A stretch of 64,000 bases of DNA from Butyrivibrio sp. (GCA_017996845.1 JAGOGF010000004.1:1-64000); one strand, 5' to 3'; shown: positions 8,621-19,075, counted from the stretch's first letter. Program-made: numbers and translations. The notes: a model not told the origin generated them from the sequence alone.

Positions 8621-10690
8621 ATGTCTGTAAAATCAAAAAAAAGCTTTGCCAGTAAAAAAATGATTGGCAGAGCAATCAAAGATTCATTTATCAAGCTGTC
8701 TCCCAAAACACAGGCTCAGAATCCTGTTATGATGCTCGTCTACCTCTCGGCCATATTGACCAGCATTCTCTGGATTGTTTCCCTTTTTGGAATTTCGGAC
8801 GCACCATCCGAATATACATTCTCCATCACGATCATTTTATGGTTTACCTGCCTGTTCGCTAATTTTGCCGAAGCCATTGCAGAAGGACGTGGCAAGGCAC
8901 AGGCAGATGCACTCCGTGCATCCCGTAAAGACGTAACCGCGCATCTGATTCCTTCTCCGGAACAAAAGAGTGCTGTAACGGAAATATCTTCTGCACTTTT
9001 GAAAAAAGGCAATCTGGTCATTGTAGATGCAGGTGAACTGATTCCCGCTGACGGAGAAGTTGTAGAAGGTGCCGCTTCCGTAGATGAAAGTGCTATTACC
9101 GGTGAATCTGCCCCCGTTATCCGGGAAGCCGGAGGTGACCGGAGTGCTGTTACCGGCGGAACAATGGTATTATCTGATCAGATCGTCATATGTGTTACAA
9201 GTGAAGCCGGTGAAAGCTTTCTGGATAAGATGATTTCCATGGTAGAAGGCGCTGCCCGCAAAAAAACCCCCAATGAAATTGCATTGCAGATTTTCCTGAT
9301 CGCACTGACTCTGATTTTCATACTTGTCACACTATCGCTTTATGCTTATTCCGCATTTTCTGCAAAACTTGCGGGCATTTCCAATCCCACTTCTGTAACT
9401 ACACTGGTTGCCCTGCTGGTATGCCTTGCCCCGACAACAATTGGCGCACTTTTATCAGCAATCGGAATTGCCGGAATGAGCAGGCTCAATGAAGCAAACG
9501 TACTTGCCATGTCAGGACGTGCCATTGAAGCAGCCGGAGATGTGGATATTCTGATGCTGGACAAAACAGGTACCATCACACTGGGTAACCGGCAGGCGTG
9601 TGAATTCATTCCTGTGGACGGCGCAGCAGCAGAAGCGCTTGCCGATGCGGCGCAGTTGTCTTCTCTTGCCGATGAGACTCCGGAAGGTCGCAGTATTGTT
9701 GTTCTTGCCAAAAGAAATTATGGACTGCGTGGCAGAACGCTATCCGATAAAAAAATGACGTTTATTCCTTTTACTGCAAAAACACGTATGAGCGGTGTTG
9801 ATTACAACGGGCATGAAATCCGTAAAGGTGCATCCGAATCGGTACGCAGCTATGTAGAAGATGCCGGAGGCACCTATACGCCAGACTGTCAGCGCGTTGT
9901 CAGCAGTATTTCCAAACAGGGCGGTACCCCTTTGGTTGTCGCAATGGATCACAAAATTCTCGGTGTCATATATTTAAAAGACATTATCAAAGAAGGTGTT
10001 CAGGAGAAATTTGCAGATCTGCGAAAAATGGGAATCCGAACCATCATGATCACCGGAGATAACCCACTTACTGCAGCTGCAATTGCCGCAGAAGCCGGGG
10101 TCGATGATTTCCTTGCAGAAGCAACTCCTGAGGGAAAACTTGCCATGATCCGCGATTTTCAGGCAAAAGGTCATCTTGTTGCCATGACGGGAGACGGCAC
10201 CAATGATGCCCCCGCTCTTGCACAGGCTGATGTGGCAGTTGCCATGAATACCGGTACACAGGCCGCTAAAGAAGCCGGCAATATGGTGGATCTGGACTCT
10301 TCCCCAACCAAACTGATTGATATCGTACGGATCGGCAAACAGCTTCTTATGACCAGAGGCAGCCTTACCACTTTTTCCATTGCAAATGATCTTGCAAAAT
10401 ACTTTGCCATTATACCTGCTCTTTTTGTCGGACTATATCCGGGACTTGCAGCACTTAATATCATGAAGCTGACTTCTCCCCAAAGTGCCGTTCTCTCTGC
10501 CATTATCTATAATGCACTGATTATTATCGCACTGATTCCGTTGGCACTCAAAGGGGTAAAATACCGTGAAGTTTCAGCTGGAAAGCTGCTTCGCCGTAAC
10601 CTGTTAGTCTATGGTCTTGGCGGACTTGCCGCACCATTTATCTTCGTAAAACTGATTGATCTGATTCTGACCGCATGCGGTATGGCGTAA
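8621..10690 (+). CDS. kdpB: Potassium-transporting P-type ATPase subunit KdpB
   Basis: A 689-aa P1A-type ATPase that powers KdpA. The actuator motif is TGES ([11 protein letters not shown]), the phosphorylated aspartate is Asp314 in [11 protein letters not shown], and the hinge motif is [16 protein letters not shown]. Seven transmembrane helices are apparent, with pairs near the N-terminus, around residues 225-280, and at the C-terminus. The ribosome site AAGGAGGG is strong. It lies between kdpA and kdpC as in the standard order. Confidence 0.97.
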   Translation: MSVKSKKSFASKKMIGRAIKDSFIKLSPKTQAQNPVMMLVYLSAILTSILWIVSLFGISDAPSEYTFSITIILWFTCLFANFAEAIAEGRGKAQADALRASRKDVTAHLIPSPEQKSAVTEISSALLKKGNLVIVDAGELIPADGEVVEGAASVDESAITGESAPVIREAGGDRSAVTGGTMVLSDQIVICVTSEAGESFLDKMISMVEGAARKKTPNEIALQIFLIALTLIFILVTLSLYAYSAFSAKLAGISNPTSVTTLVALLVCLAPTTIGALLSAIGIAGMSRLNEANVLAMSGRAIEAAGDVDILMLDKTGTITLGNRQACEFIPVDGAAAEALADAAQLSSLADETPEGRSIVVLAKRNYGLRGRTLSDKKMTFIPFTAKTRMSGVDYNGHEIRKGASESVRSYVEDAGGTYTPDCQRVVSSISKQGGTPLVVAMDHKILGVIYLKDIIKEGVQEKFADLRKMGIRTIMITGDNPLTAAAIAAEAGVDDFLAEATPEGKLAMIRDFQAKGHLVAMTGDGTNDAPALAQADVAVAMNTGTQAAKEAGNMVDLDSSPTKLIDIVRIGKQLLMTRGSLTTFSIANDLAKYFAIIPALFVGLYPGLAALNIMKLTSPQSAVLSAIIYNALIIIALIPLALKGVKYREVSAGKLLRRNLLVYGLGGLAAPFIFVKLIDLILTACGMA

Positions 10691-10722
10691 ACGGTTCTGA
10701 ATTCGGAATGGAGGAATAGATT

Positions 10723-11325
10723 ATGAATATGATAAAGAACATACTGCCAAAAGCTGCAGCTTTTTTGCTGATTTTTACAATATTGTGTGGTGTTTTTTAT
10801 ACCGGTATTGTTACTGTTTTTTCCCAGCTTTTTTTCCCCGCTCAGGCAAACGGCAGTATCATAGAAGTAAACGGAATCAAATATGGAAGTGAACTGCTGG
10901 GCCAGTATGATACAGATAATGCACACATGTGGGGCAGAATCATGGATCTGGATGTTACTACCTATAAAGATGCAAACGGAAAAGTGCTGCTCTACTCTTC
11001 TCCTTCCAATCTCGCCCCCACAAGTGATGCATACGCTTCCCTGATTCGTGACAGAGTCAAGCTGCTGCACGATGCAGATCCGCAAATGGGTAAAACTCCC
11101 ATTCCGGTTGATCTGGTTACCTGCTCCGGGAGTGGTCTGGATCCGCACATTTCTCCTGCCGCAGCTGCATACCAGGTTGCAAGAATCGCTGCTGCAAGTG
11201 GTAAATCCGAAGCCAACGTACGGAAAATAATCGCAAAATGTACCAGCGGCAGATTTTTGGGTGTTTTCGGAGAAAAAACCGTAAATGTACTAAAAGTGAA
11301 CCTGATGTTGGATGGTATATTATAA
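10723..11325 (+). CDS. kdpC: Potassium-transporting ATPase subunit KdpC
   Basis: A 200-aa protein with one N-terminal membrane helix (AAAFLLIFTILCGVFYTGIV) and an extracytoplasmic domain. It keeps the family features FPAQANGSII, GSELLGQ, and the C-terminal DLVTCSGSGLDPHISPAAA segment. KdpC stabilises the complex and raises ATP affinity of KdpB. It starts 32 bp after kdpB with GGAGG upstream, and kdpD follows after 12 bp. Confidence 0.95.
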   Translation: MNMIKNILPKAAAFLLIFTILCGVFYTGIVTVFSQLFFPAQANGSIIEVNGIKYGSELLGQYDTDNAHMWGRIMDLDVTTYKDANGKVLLYSSPSNLAPTSDAYASLIRDRVKLLHDADPQMGKTPIPVDLVTCSGSGLDPHISPAAAAYQVARIAAASGKSEANVRKIIAKCTSGRFLGVFGEKTVNVLKVNLMLDGIL

Positions 11326-11337
11326 AAAGGAGTTAAG

Positions 11338-14028
11338 ATGGAAACACCAAGGGCAAATCCGGACGAATTACTGCGGGCAATTCAGTCTGAAGACGAAAAA
11401 GAACAAACCGGAAATCTGAAGATTTTTTTCGGATACGCTGCCGGTGTCGGTAAAACCTATGCCATGCTGAAAGCTGCCCAAAGTGCGAGGCAGCACGGCA
11501 TTGATGTGGTAATCGGTTATGTGGAGCCGCATTCCCGGCCGCAGACACAGGCGCTTGTCAACGGTCTGGAACAGGTTCCCCTGCAGCATATCTCGTCAGA
11601 TGGAATAAATGTCGCCGAATTTGATGTCGCTGCTGCACTCAAAAGGAAACCGCAGCTCATTCTGGTTGATGAACTTGCCCATACCAATGCCCCGGGAAGC
11701 AGACACAAAAAACGTTATCAGGACGTGGAAGAACTGCTTCGCGCAGGAATTGATGTTTATACAACAATCAATGTGCAGCATATTGAAAGTCTCTGTGATA
11801 TTGTTGCCTCAATCACCGGGGTCACCGTGCGGGAACGTATTCCCGATGATATATTTGATGAAGCCGCACAGGTAAAGCTGGTTGATATAGAGCCGCAAGA
11901 ACTGATTGAGCGTTTGAATGAAGGCAAAATCTATCGTGCAGAACAGGCCAGGCGTGCGCTGGATCATTTTTTCAGTCTGCAGAATCTGACTGCGCTTCGG
12001 GAGATTGCCCTGCGTCGTTGCGCAGACAGAGTGAACCGGGTTGCAGAATCAGGCAAAATTCAAAACGGTGCCAATTATTATACGGATGAACATGTCCTGG
12101 TTTGCCTGTCTTCTTCTCCCACCAATGCCAAAATCATCCGTACTGCAGCAAGAATGGCACAGGCTTTTCATGGCAGACTGACGGCTCTTTTTGTAGAAAC
12201 TCCTGATTTCTCAGCCATGAGCGATACAAACAAAACAAGGCTAAGAGATAACACACATCTGGCGCAGCAGCTTGGTGCCACAATAGAGACCAGTTACGGA
12301 GAAGATGTTGCTTTTCAAATAGCAGAGTTTGCGCGTTTGTCGGGCGTATCCAAAATTGTCGTTGGACGATTTAATGCAAGACACCATGGTCTTTTCAGCA
12401 AACAGCCTCTGACAGAAAAACTGACAGAATATGCGCCGGGTCTGGATATCTATATTATTCCGGATCTGTCTTCCCATGAATTTTACGCAGGTAATCCCAA
12501 AGTAAAAAAGCCTCTTCAGATTTACGATTTTCTAAAAAGCATGGGGATGCTGTTTTCCGCCACCGCTATCGGATTAGTATTTTATCATCTGGGACTTGGT
12601 GAAGCCAACATTATTACGATATATATTCTGGGCGTTTTAATTACCGCAATTATTACAGGCGGGCAGTTTTACAGCATCGCTTATTCTGTTATCAGCGTGC
12701 TTGTTTTCAATTTCTTCTATACCGAACCGCGTTTTACGCTAAATGTTTATAACCCCGACTATCTGATTACTTTTCTGATCATGTTCATCGCAGGTCTGAT
12801 TACCAGTAATCTTGCGCTGCGGATTAAGAATCAGGCAAAGCAGTCTGCCCAGTCTGCCAGCCGTACACGGGTACTGTTTGACACCAATCAGTCTCTTCAA
12901 AAAGCTGCTAACCGTTCAGAGATCATTGCCGTTACGGCAAACGAGTTACAGCGCCTTTTACAGCGGGATATTGTTTTTTATCCTTCCCAAAACGGCGTTC
13001 TGGAAGATCCCATATTTTTTTCTGTACAGGGAGCGCAGCATCCTGAGCAGTACCTGACAGAAAATGAACAGGCCGTGGCAAACTGGGTATTTCATAATAA
13101 CAAGCGTGCAGGAGCAGCCACCGATACGCTTTCCAGCGCGCAGTGCATGTATCTTGCCGTACGAATCGAAAGCCATGTATATGCTGTGATTGGTATCGTA
13201 ATGAAAGACAGTCATTTTGATCCCTTTGAAAACAGCATTCTGCTGTCCATTTTAGGAGAATGTGCCATGGCACTTCAAAATGAGCAGACCAGAACAGAAA
13301 AAGAGCAGGCCGCGATCCTTGCCAAAAATGAACAGTTACGGGCCAATCTTCTGCGTGCAATTTCCCACGATCTGCGTACGCCGCTGACCTCCATCTCCGG
13401 GAATGCCGGCATTTTACTCAGTAGCGGGGACCTGATTCCGGATGATAAGAAAAAGCAGCTGTACACGGATATCTATGATGATTCCCTGTGGCTGATCAAC
13501 CTTGTGGAAAACCTGCTTGCAGTGACCCGGATTGAAGACGGAAGTATCGGTCTGCGTTTGAAACCGGAACTGATGGAAGAAGTCATTGCAGAGGCCTTAC
13601 GCCATATCAGCAGAAAAAAAGCGGAACACCATATTATTGTACAGCAGGAAGACAGCTTTATTCTTGCCCGGATGGATGCCCGTCTGATCATTCAGGTAAT
13701 TATCAATATTGTGGATAATGCGGTCAAATACACTGCACCAGGTTCTACGATTACGATCAGCACCTATCCAAAAGGCAAAATGCTGGTTACTGAAATCGCG
13801 GATGATGGTCCCGGTATTACCGATGAAGAAAAACCAAGAATTTTTGATATGTTCTATACGGCAACCCCCAAAATCGTAGACAGCAGGCGCAGTATGGGGT
13901 TGGGGCTTGCACTCTGCAAATCGGTAATCACTGCGCATAAGGGTACGATCATCGTGTTGGACAACAAACCAAAAGGGACTGTTTTCCGTTTTACACTTCC
14001 CATTGAAGAAGTCACACTTCATGAATAG
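11338..14028 (+). CDS. kdpD: Turgor/K+ sensor histidine kinase KdpD
   Basis: An 896-aa, full-length KdpD. The cytoplasmic N-terminal domain has a Walker A motif (GYAAGVGKT, residues 32-40) and LVDELAHTNAPG. A universal-stress-like domain follows, then four close membrane helices (about 400-500, DUF4118), a GAF-like region, and the kinase core with SHDLRTPLTS (His677), NAVKYT and DDGPGIT. KdpD senses K+ limitation and normally phosphorylates KdpE to switch on kdpABC. It is the last gene of the operon: a terminator comes directly after it and no kdpE is found in the window. The ribosome site is AAAAGGAG. Confidence 0.96.
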   Translation: METPRANPDELLRAIQSEDEKEQTGNLKIFFGYAAGVGKTYAMLKAAQSARQHGIDVVIGYVEPHSRPQTQALVNGLEQVPLQHISSDGINVAEFDVAAALKRKPQLILVDELAHTNAPGSRHKKRYQDVEELLRAGIDVYTTINVQHIESLCDIVASITGVTVRERIPDDIFDEAAQVKLVDIEPQELIERLNEGKIYRAEQARRALDHFFSLQNLTALREIALRRCADRVNRVAESGKIQNGANYYTDEHVLVCLSSSPTNAKIIRTAARMAQAFHGRLTALFVETPDFSAMSDTNKTRLRDNTHLAQQLGATIETSYGEDVAFQIAEFARLSGVSKIVVGRFNARHHGLFSKQPLTEKLTEYAPGLDIYIIPDLSSHEFYAGNPKVKKPLQIYDFLKSMGMLFSATAIGLVFYHLGLGEANIITIYILGVLITAIITGGQFYSIAYSVISVLVFNFFYTEPRFTLNVYNPDYLITFLIMFIAGLITSNLALRIKNQAKQSAQSASRTRVLFDTNQSLQKAANRSEIIAVTANELQRLLQRDIVFYPSQNGVLEDPIFFSVQGAQHPEQYLTENEQAVANWVFHNNKRAGAATDTLSSAQCMYLAVRIESHVYAVIGIVMKDSHFDPFENSILLSILGECAMALQNEQTRTEKEQAAILAKNEQLRANLLRAISHDLRTPLTSISGNAGILLSSGDLIPDDKKKQLYTDIYDDSLWLINLVENLLAVTRIEDGSIGLRLKPELMEEVIAEALRHISRKKAEHHIIVQQEDSFILARMDARLIIQVIINIVDNAVKYTAPGSTITISTYPKGKMLVTEIADDGPGITDEEKPRIFDMFYTATPKIVDSRRSMGLGLALCKSVITAHKGTIIVLDNKPKGTVFRFTLPIEEVTLHE

Positions 14029-14054
14029 CCGTACAGAATATTCAAATTAGAATC

Positions 14055-14104
14055 AGAAAGAAAACCGACTGCCAATATCCGGTAGTCGGTTTTCTTTCTT
14101 TTAA
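14055..14104. terminator. Bidirectional terminator between kdpD and the EAL gene
   Basis: AGAAAGAAAACCGACT pairs with AGTCGGTTTTCTTTCT across a short loop, with T-rich tails on both sides. It closes the kdp operon and, in the other direction, the chemoreceptor-EAL operon. Confidence 0.88.
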
Positions 14105-14146
14105 ATCGTATTTCCGGTAGCCGTATCCCTTACCGTTACTTTTACA

Positions 14147-15406
14147 TCACCGTTTCCGATAGGCGCTGCATCCCACTATTTTATCTTTTTGCAGCCTTTC
14201 CTGAATAAAATCGATACAAAGGATATATATTTTACCATCTATTTCACAGGAAGAAGATAACGTTCTGCAGTAATTTCCTGTCGCACAGGAAATATAAATG
14301 TTACTGACATATGTTTTACCGAGCCGGTGCACTACCATATAATAGTACTGCTTGGATATATGATAATCTCCTTTTCTGGGTGCAGAAAACATTTTCCGAT
14401 TCCGAATTATAATATTCGGATTCATAACCGCCTCCGAAACCTGCATCCCGTCTTCCCGCAAAATATATATTTCTTCGATCCGATCACTTTTTTCAGCAAA
14501 CCCATTTATATAGGATGTCATATCACTTTGATTATTTATTGGAATTCCATCCATAAATCTTTGAAAAATACACTTGAATTTTCTGATCTCGCCGGAACAG
14601 AATTCGATTTTTTGTTCCTCTTCTTTTCTGCAAATTTCCGACAATTTTCTGCATTTCAAAAGATAAGATCGATTGCCGATTTCTTCCGCTTTTATTGCTT
14701 TGTCATAATAAAAGCCCTGAAACCAATCCACTCCACAGAACATACAGGTTAACACTTCCTGCCTGGTTTCTGTCCCTTCTGCAATGATCGTTGCACCGAT
14801 GCTCTGTGCCGTTTCGCAGATTGCCTGCAGTACCTGCTGCTTCAGATAGCTTTTGTCAATATCGGATATGACAGAACGATCTACTTTTATCACATCCGGT
14901 TCCACATTGACGATTCTGGAAAAGCTGGCATGCCCGGATCCTACATCATCCAGTGCAATCAGAAGCCCTGCATTTTTACACTTTGTGGACAGAATTGCCA
15001 AAAGCCCGTCATCCTCAGCCTTTTGTTCCTTTACTTCCAAAACAACAGAATCTCTTTCTATTCCAAAAGAATCCATTCTTTCAAGAAAGTTATCAAAATT
15101 GTCCAGATATTCTTTTATAAGAGAGGTTTCCAGATTAATAAACAAAAGCGCTTGATTTTCTTTGCCATATCCCTGTAATGCACGCTTATGACAAAGAAAA
15201 TCAAGTTCAGAAGACTGGTTTGTTATTTTTGCATACGTAAAAAGTGCTTCCGGAGAAATCGGTTCTCCCATATAAGAGGCTCTGAGTAAAGCCTCTATTC
15301 CGGTAATTCTGCCTTTACCCATACTGATAATAGGCTGATAATAGACTTCAAATTCCTTTTGTTCCATGACATACTGAAATATCTCATCCGTTATTTGCAG
15401 AATCAT
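14147..15406 (-). CDS. EAL-domain protein, YkuI-like (probable c-di-GMP phosphodiesterase)
   Basis: A 419-aa soluble protein. An EAL domain covers residues 1-240: EALLR (the signature Glu and Arg), NLE, LEVKEQ, ALDDVGSGHASF, VIKVDRSVI, AEGTET and FQGFYYDKA, so the metal-binding and catalytic positions are largely present, with small changes (Val for Phe in the DDFG loop, EGTE for EGVE). The remaining 180 residues resemble the C-terminal PAS/Cache-like domain of B. subtilis YkuI in position and length. Hydrolysis of c-di-GMP to pGpG is likely, but a binding-only role, as argued for YkuI, is possible. It starts 26 bp after the chemoreceptor gene with GGAGGAG upstream, forming a two-gene operon. 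Confidence 0.87.
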   Translation of the reverse strand: MILQITDEIFQYVMEQKEFEVYYQPIISMGKGRITGIEALLRASYMGEPISPEALFTYAKITNQSSELDFLCHKRALQGYGKENQALLFINLETSLIKEYLDNFDNFLERMDSFGIERDSVVLEVKEQKAEDDGLLAILSTKCKNAGLLIALDDVGSGHASFSRIVNVEPDVIKVDRSVISDIDKSYLKQQVLQAICETAQSIGATIIAEGTETRQEVLTCMFCGVDWFQGFYYDKAIKAEEIGNRSYLLKCRKLSEICRKEEEQKIEFCSGEIRKFKCIFQRFMDGIPINNQSDMTSYINGFAEKSDRIEEIYILREDGMQVSEAVMNPNIIIRNRKMFSAPRKGDYHISKQYYYMVVHRLGKTYVSNIYISCATGNYCRTLSSSCEIDGKIYILCIDFIQERLQKDKIVGCSAYRKR

Positions 15407-15432
15407 ACTCCTCCAAGGTTGCCGGCCCTACT

Positions 15433-17148
15433 TTATACCCGAAATGAATTAACTGCCGTCATCAGATTTTCTACTTCACTCTGCACTTTTCCGGTCTCTT
15501 TCACGGTTCTGGATGATTCCTGCGCTGATTCACCTGCACGCCCTGCAATATTGCTTGTTCCTTCCGCACCCTCATTGGTTGCTGTTGCAACACCCGAAAT
15601 TGCAGTTGTGATATTTTCAACAGAGGCAAGCAGCTCTTCTGAAATGGAACTCAGTTCCATAACGATATCATTGATCTTACTCGCATCATTTTTATAATCA
15701 GCAGTTGCTTCGAGCATCTTATCATAATCTCCTGATACATTTACTTCGACAAACTGCATCAGTTCTTTTGCATTATCAGAAAGACTCCCTACAGCAGCAA
15801 ATACCTGCTGGTTGATTTCCTGCATCTGATTCACAGTCCTGGTAGATTCTTCTGCCAGTTTCCCAATCTCACCGGCTACAACTGCAAACCCTTTTCCTGC
15901 ATCTCCTGCTCTTGCAGCTTCAATCGATGCATTCAGTGCCAGCAGATTAGTCTGGCTGGCGATGCTTAGAATACCGTTTGCCAGTTCATTGATCTTTTCC
16001 ACAGCTTTGGAATCTTCCAGTGATTTCTCCAGTTTCGCCTGTACCTGAACCCTAACCTGATGACTGTCTTTCTGTGCTTTTTCAAAACTACTTCTGAGTT
16101 CAGTAGCCCTGTGATTAATCTCTTCGGCCGTTGTCGCACCATCCTGTGCCTTTTCTGAAACAGTCTGTACCGCTTTACTAATCTCTTCTACCGTTGCCGT
16201 TACTTCTTCTGTTGATGCGGAGGTTTCTTCCATTCCGGCTGAAAGTTCCTGTGTTGTTGCAGAAATATCTTCAATATATCCGTTCAGACGGCCAATATTA
16301 TTATTGACGGAAGTTACGGATGTATCCACCTGTAATGCGCTTTCAGATACCTGTCGGATTGACCCGCGGATCTTATCCATAAAGCTGTTAAGTGCCTGCG
16401 CCATTTCACCCACTTCATCATTGCTCTTGACATCGATCTGAAGCGTCAGGTCATTGTTTGCTTCTGCTGCAAGCAGCTCTTTCTGCATCGTCTTGATCGG
16501 TTTGATAATCATTCTGGAGATCAGAAAACTCAGTGCAATTGCTGCAATCGCAAATCCGATTAACGAAAAAATAATAATACTTTCTGTCATTGCTGCAGAT
16601 TCAAATGCTGCTCCCAATAAATCTGCCATCTGTTTCTCTCTAAGGCCCTGGTATTCTGTCAGTTTATTTTCCAATGCAGTTGCTGCCGGAGTCATCTGAT
16701 TTTTCATAATATCCAGCACTTTACTGTCATCGCCTGCCTGTACTGCTGGAATCAGTGTATCTGTAGTGATTTTAACATATGCATCATGTAATGATTTTGT
16801 TTCGACACTAACCTGCTTACCTTGCTCTGTTACGGAAGCACTAATCAAATTATCAATTATTTTATCTGATTTTGTACTCAGTGATGTAAAGCTTTCAAGA
16901 TAAGTATCATTTTTTGTAATAACATACCCACGCAGCGCTGCAACTTCCTTTTCAGCGTTTACAATTACCTCATTTGTTTGCTGATACAATGGAAGATATG
17001 TTTGATCAAGGGTTCTGGTATCGTTTGCCATGGAGTGAATCCGCGACAGTGTGAACAGCAGAAGAACAACTGCAATCAGGGTTACTCCCATAAACCCACC
17101 CAATATCTTGACCATGATACTACTGCTTCGTTTACTCTTTTCTTTCAT
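15433..17148 (-). CDS. Methyl-accepting chemotaxis protein
   Basis: A 571-aa transmembrane chemoreceptor. Helix 1 (about 12-32) and helix 2 (about 190-212) flank an all-helical 4HB-type sensor domain. A HAMP domain (213-265) follows, then the long coiled-coil signalling domain with the hairpin tip ([18 protein letters not shown]) that contacts CheA and CheW. No C-terminal CheR-tethering pentapeptide is visible; the protein ends [13 protein letters not shown]. No che or fla genes are in the window. The start has GGGGGAAAAG upstream. The ligand is unknown. Confidence 0.93.
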   Translation of the reverse strand: MKEKSKRSSSIMVKILGGFMGVTLIAVVLLLFTLSRIHSMANDTRTLDQTYLPLYQQTNEVIVNAEKEVAALRGYVITKNDTYLESFTSLSTKSDKIIDNLISASVTEQGKQVSVETKSLHDAYVKITTDTLIPAVQAGDDSKVLDIMKNQMTPAATALENKLTEYQGLREKQMADLLGAAFESAAMTESIIIFSLIGFAIAAIALSFLISRMIIKPIKTMQKELLAAEANNDLTLQIDVKSNDEVGEMAQALNSFMDKIRGSIRQVSESALQVDTSVTSVNNNIGRLNGYIEDISATTQELSAGMEETSASTEEVTATVEEISKAVQTVSEKAQDGATTAEEINHRATELRSSFEKAQKDSHQVRVQVQAKLEKSLEDSKAVEKINELANGILSIASQTNLLALNASIEAARAGDAGKGFAVVAGEIGKLAEESTRTVNQMQEINQQVFAAVGSLSDNAKELMQFVEVNVSGDYDKMLEATADYKNDASKINDIVMELSSISEELLASVENITTAISGVATATNEGAEGTSNIAGRAGESAQESSRTVKETGKVQSEVENLMTAVNSFRV

Positions 17149-17183
17149 TTCTTTTCCCCCGCCTTCAAATTTGTATTATCTCT

Positions 17184-17696
17184 TTATCTATTACAAATTG
17201 CCTTGTTTACCTCTTTTATATGTATTGTATTTTCTTTCAGATCCAGATCCACTTTCTTTAATGTTCTTCGAATTGCGTCTTTGCCAACTGCTTCCTGCAT
17301 TGTCGCTTTCATTTTTTCTTCCAGCAGCCGGAGTGTCCATCTCGAATGTCCCTGCGGTACCGGTTCACATGCAAGTGCAATAATTCTTGCTTCTATTCCG
17401 TCATCGACTTTTCGTCTTGCATTATCCGAATTTGCACTTCGTTTTACAGAAGTCACGTAATCGATTCCATATCTCTTATATCCCGTGATCGTGTTGGAAA
17501 CTGTTGTATAACATACCCCATTAATTTTGCGGCATTGTTCATAAGTTAACATCTTTCCATGGTTTTCATCCATATCAAGAATGATTTGACAGCGCAGACT
17601 GACTGTTTTTGAAGTTGCTTTTTTTCGTATCAGCAGTTTCAGTTTTTTAACTTCTTCATCCGTTAACCGAACCTGATGTATCTTAGGTCTAGGCAT
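17184..17696 (-). CDS. Orphan IS630-type helix-turn-helix protein (transposase OrfA-like)
   Basis: A 170-aa protein matching the N-terminal, DNA-binding half of IS630-family transposases: one HTH around EQCRKINGVCYTTVSNTI, a linker, and a second winged HTH beginning SRWTLRLLEEKM and ending AVGKDAIRRTLKKVDL. The catalytic DDE half is missing: after the stop there are only 35 bp before the chemoreceptor gene. The ATG is backed by GGAGGAAAG; an upstream TTG in frame is ignored. It may be the remnant of an element, OrfA of a two-frame element that lost OrfB, or a host gene derived from one. I saw no terminal inverted repeats. Confidence 0.7.
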   Translation of the reverse strand: MPRPKIHQVRLTDEEVKKLKLLIRKKATSKTVSLRCQIILDMDENHGKMLTYEQCRKINGVCYTTVSNTITGYKRYGIDYVTSVKRSANSDNARRKVDDGIEARIIALACEPVPQGHSRWTLRLLEEKMKATMQEAVGKDAIRRTLKKVDLDLKENTIHIKEVNKAICNR

Positions 17697-17900
17697 GCGA
17701 TCTTTCCTCCGCAACAGCTCATTTGTTTTATTTTATTACGTATATAAATTAATTCATAGTATAAATATGAACGCTACGGCCCCACATTTTCTGTTTCTGT
17801 AAACCGCTTGTCATGCTATTTTAAGCTTATTGTTTCTTATTTCTTTATAAATATTTAATTATTTTTTTATATTTTCAAAATTGAGGTAAAATTTATGTGC
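17697..17900. other. AT-rich intergenic stretch
   Basis: Together with the terminator at 17901-17955, 279 bases separate the IS630-like gene from the next coding region. The stretch is strongly A+T-rich (for example ATATAAATTAATT), and probably holds the promoter of the IS630-like gene. No open frame or RNA gene is supported. Confidence 0.4.
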
Positions 17901-17955
17901 AAAAAAAAGAGGCTTCTTCATAACTGATTGATCAGCTATAAAGAAGCTTCTCTAT
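17901..17955 (-). terminator. Terminator of the 79-aa gene
   Basis: AGAGGCTTCTT pairs with AAGAAGCTTCTCT around a loop; reading on the minus strand the stem ends in a run of T (complement of the eight A at 17901-17908). It sits 21 bases past the stop codon of the gene at 17976-18215. Confidence 0.85.
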
Positions 17956-17975
17956 TTTAACTTTCTCGTTTTTGA

Positions 17976-18215
17976 CTACTTTCCACTCTGCATCATATAA
18001 TCAATCAGCTTCGTGATATCTTCGGGTTCATATGCAACAATTTCAAGTTCTCTGACATTTCCATCCGAAAAAACATTTGCAAGTGATACATACTGAGACA
18101 GCTTTGATCTGAGATTCAATCTATCTCCCTCTCCTGTTACAAGTTCAACTTTTCCCTTGCAGGAATCTACTACTTTAAAAAACTCATTTACATTTTTAAT
18201 ATTCTCAATCTTCAT
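17976..18215 (-). CDS. Small conserved hypothetical protein, 79 aa
   Basis: A 79-residue acidic soluble protein (MKIENIKNVNEFFKVVDSC...) ending in EPEDITKLIDYMMQSGK. It has a strong AGGAGGGG ribosome site and its own terminator, so it is a real monocistronic gene. It resembles a short family seen in Lachnospiraceae; I recall some members carrying the unlikely label polyA polymerase, for which nothing in the sequence speaks. No membrane segment, and a single cysteine. Function unknown. Confidence 0.75.
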   Translation of the reverse strand: MKIENIKNVNEFFKVVDSCKGKVELVTGEGDRLNLRSKLSQYVSLANVFSDGNVRELEIVAYEPEDITKLIDYMMQSGK

Positions 18216-18319
18216 ATTTTCATCCCCTCCTGATTCAGGATTTATCTATTTGTTTTCTTAATATTACTATAATACATAATTACATTGCAACAAAATCTAT
18301 TTTTAAAATATTTATATCA

Positions 18320-19075
18320 TCACAGAACTTTCCCAAGAAAGTTCTGTAATCTCTCATTCTGCGGTTTTCCAAAAAACTCGGCAGGCGCATTTTCTTCCAG
18401 GAAGTCTCCGTCATCCAGAAACATTACTCTGGAAGCCACTTCCCTCGCAAAACCCATTTCGTGTGTTACAACAACCATTGTCATCTTCTGTGCTGCAAGA
18501 TCCCGCATTACATTCAATACTTCCCCGACCATTTCCGGATCCAGCGCAGAGGTCGGTTCATCGAACAGCATCACTTCCGGCTGCATGCACAGCGCACGTA
18601 CAATCGCAATTCTCTGCTGCTGTCCGCCTGAAAGCTGGTTCGGATAGTCTCCTGCCCTGTCCTGCAGTCCGACGCGGGTCAGCAATTGCATGGCATAGGC
18701 TTCTGCTTCTTCCTGTGATTTTTTTTGCAGGCTCATCGGCGCAACGGTCAGATTTCCCAGGATTGTCATATGTGGAAACAGATTAAACTGCTGAAACACC
18801 ATCCCCATTTTCTGACGGTGCAGATCGATATCAGTTTGCCTGTCACAGATATCTTCTCCGTCAAATAATATATGCCCGCCGCTGGGTTCTTCCAGTCTGT
18901 TCAGACATCTCAAAAAGGTTGATTTGCCGGATCCGGATGGTCCGATCACACAGACCACATCTCCCTCATTGATATCCACTGTAATATTTTTCAGTACATC
19001 CTTATTTTCAAACTTTTTATACAAATTCCGAACCTGAATCAAAGGCTTTTTTTCGCCATTTATCTTATCGTTCAT
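18320..19075 (-). CDS. Polar amino-acid ABC transporter, ATP-binding protein
   Basis: A 251-aa ATPase of the GlnQ/ArtP class: Walker [13 protein letters not shown] (about 41-52), Q-loop FQQFNLFPH, signature LSGGQQQR, Walker [13 protein letters not shown], switch VVTHEMGF. It energises import together with the permease upstream, whose frame it overlaps by 11 bp, indicating translational coupling. The stop codon lies inside a perfect 11-bp inverted repeat at 18322-18347 (ACAGAACTTTC/GAAAGTTCTGT). The substrate is probably an amino acid such as arginine or glutamine; the ARG-box-like sites at the operon promoter favour arginine or a related compound. Confidence 0.94.
   Translation of the reverse strand: MNDKINGEKKPLIQVRNLYKKFENKDVLKNITVDINEGDVVCVIGPSGSGKSTFLRCLNRLEEPSGGHILFDGEDICDRQTDIDLHRQKMGMVFQQFNLFPHMTILGNLTVAPMSLQKKSQEEAEAYAMQLLTRVGLQDRAGDYPNQLSGGQQQRIAIVRALCMQPEVMLFDEPTSALDPEMVGEVLNVMRDLAAQKMTMVVVTHEMGFAREVASRVMFLDDGDFLEENAPAEFFGKPQNERLQNFLGKVL
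18322..18347 (-). repeat. Inverted repeat over the stop codon of the ABC ATPase gene
   Basis: ACAGAACTTTC and GAAAGTTCTGT form a perfect 11-bp stem with a 4-base loop that includes the last codons and the stop codon. Downstream the minus strand is AT-rich but has no clean T-run, so this is a weak terminator or an mRNA 3'-end stabiliser. Confidence 0.5.

Noticed and set aside
17697..17900. Terminal inverted repeats of an IS630 element
   Set aside because: I compared the flanks of the orphan gene by eye and found no matching inverted ends or TA duplication.
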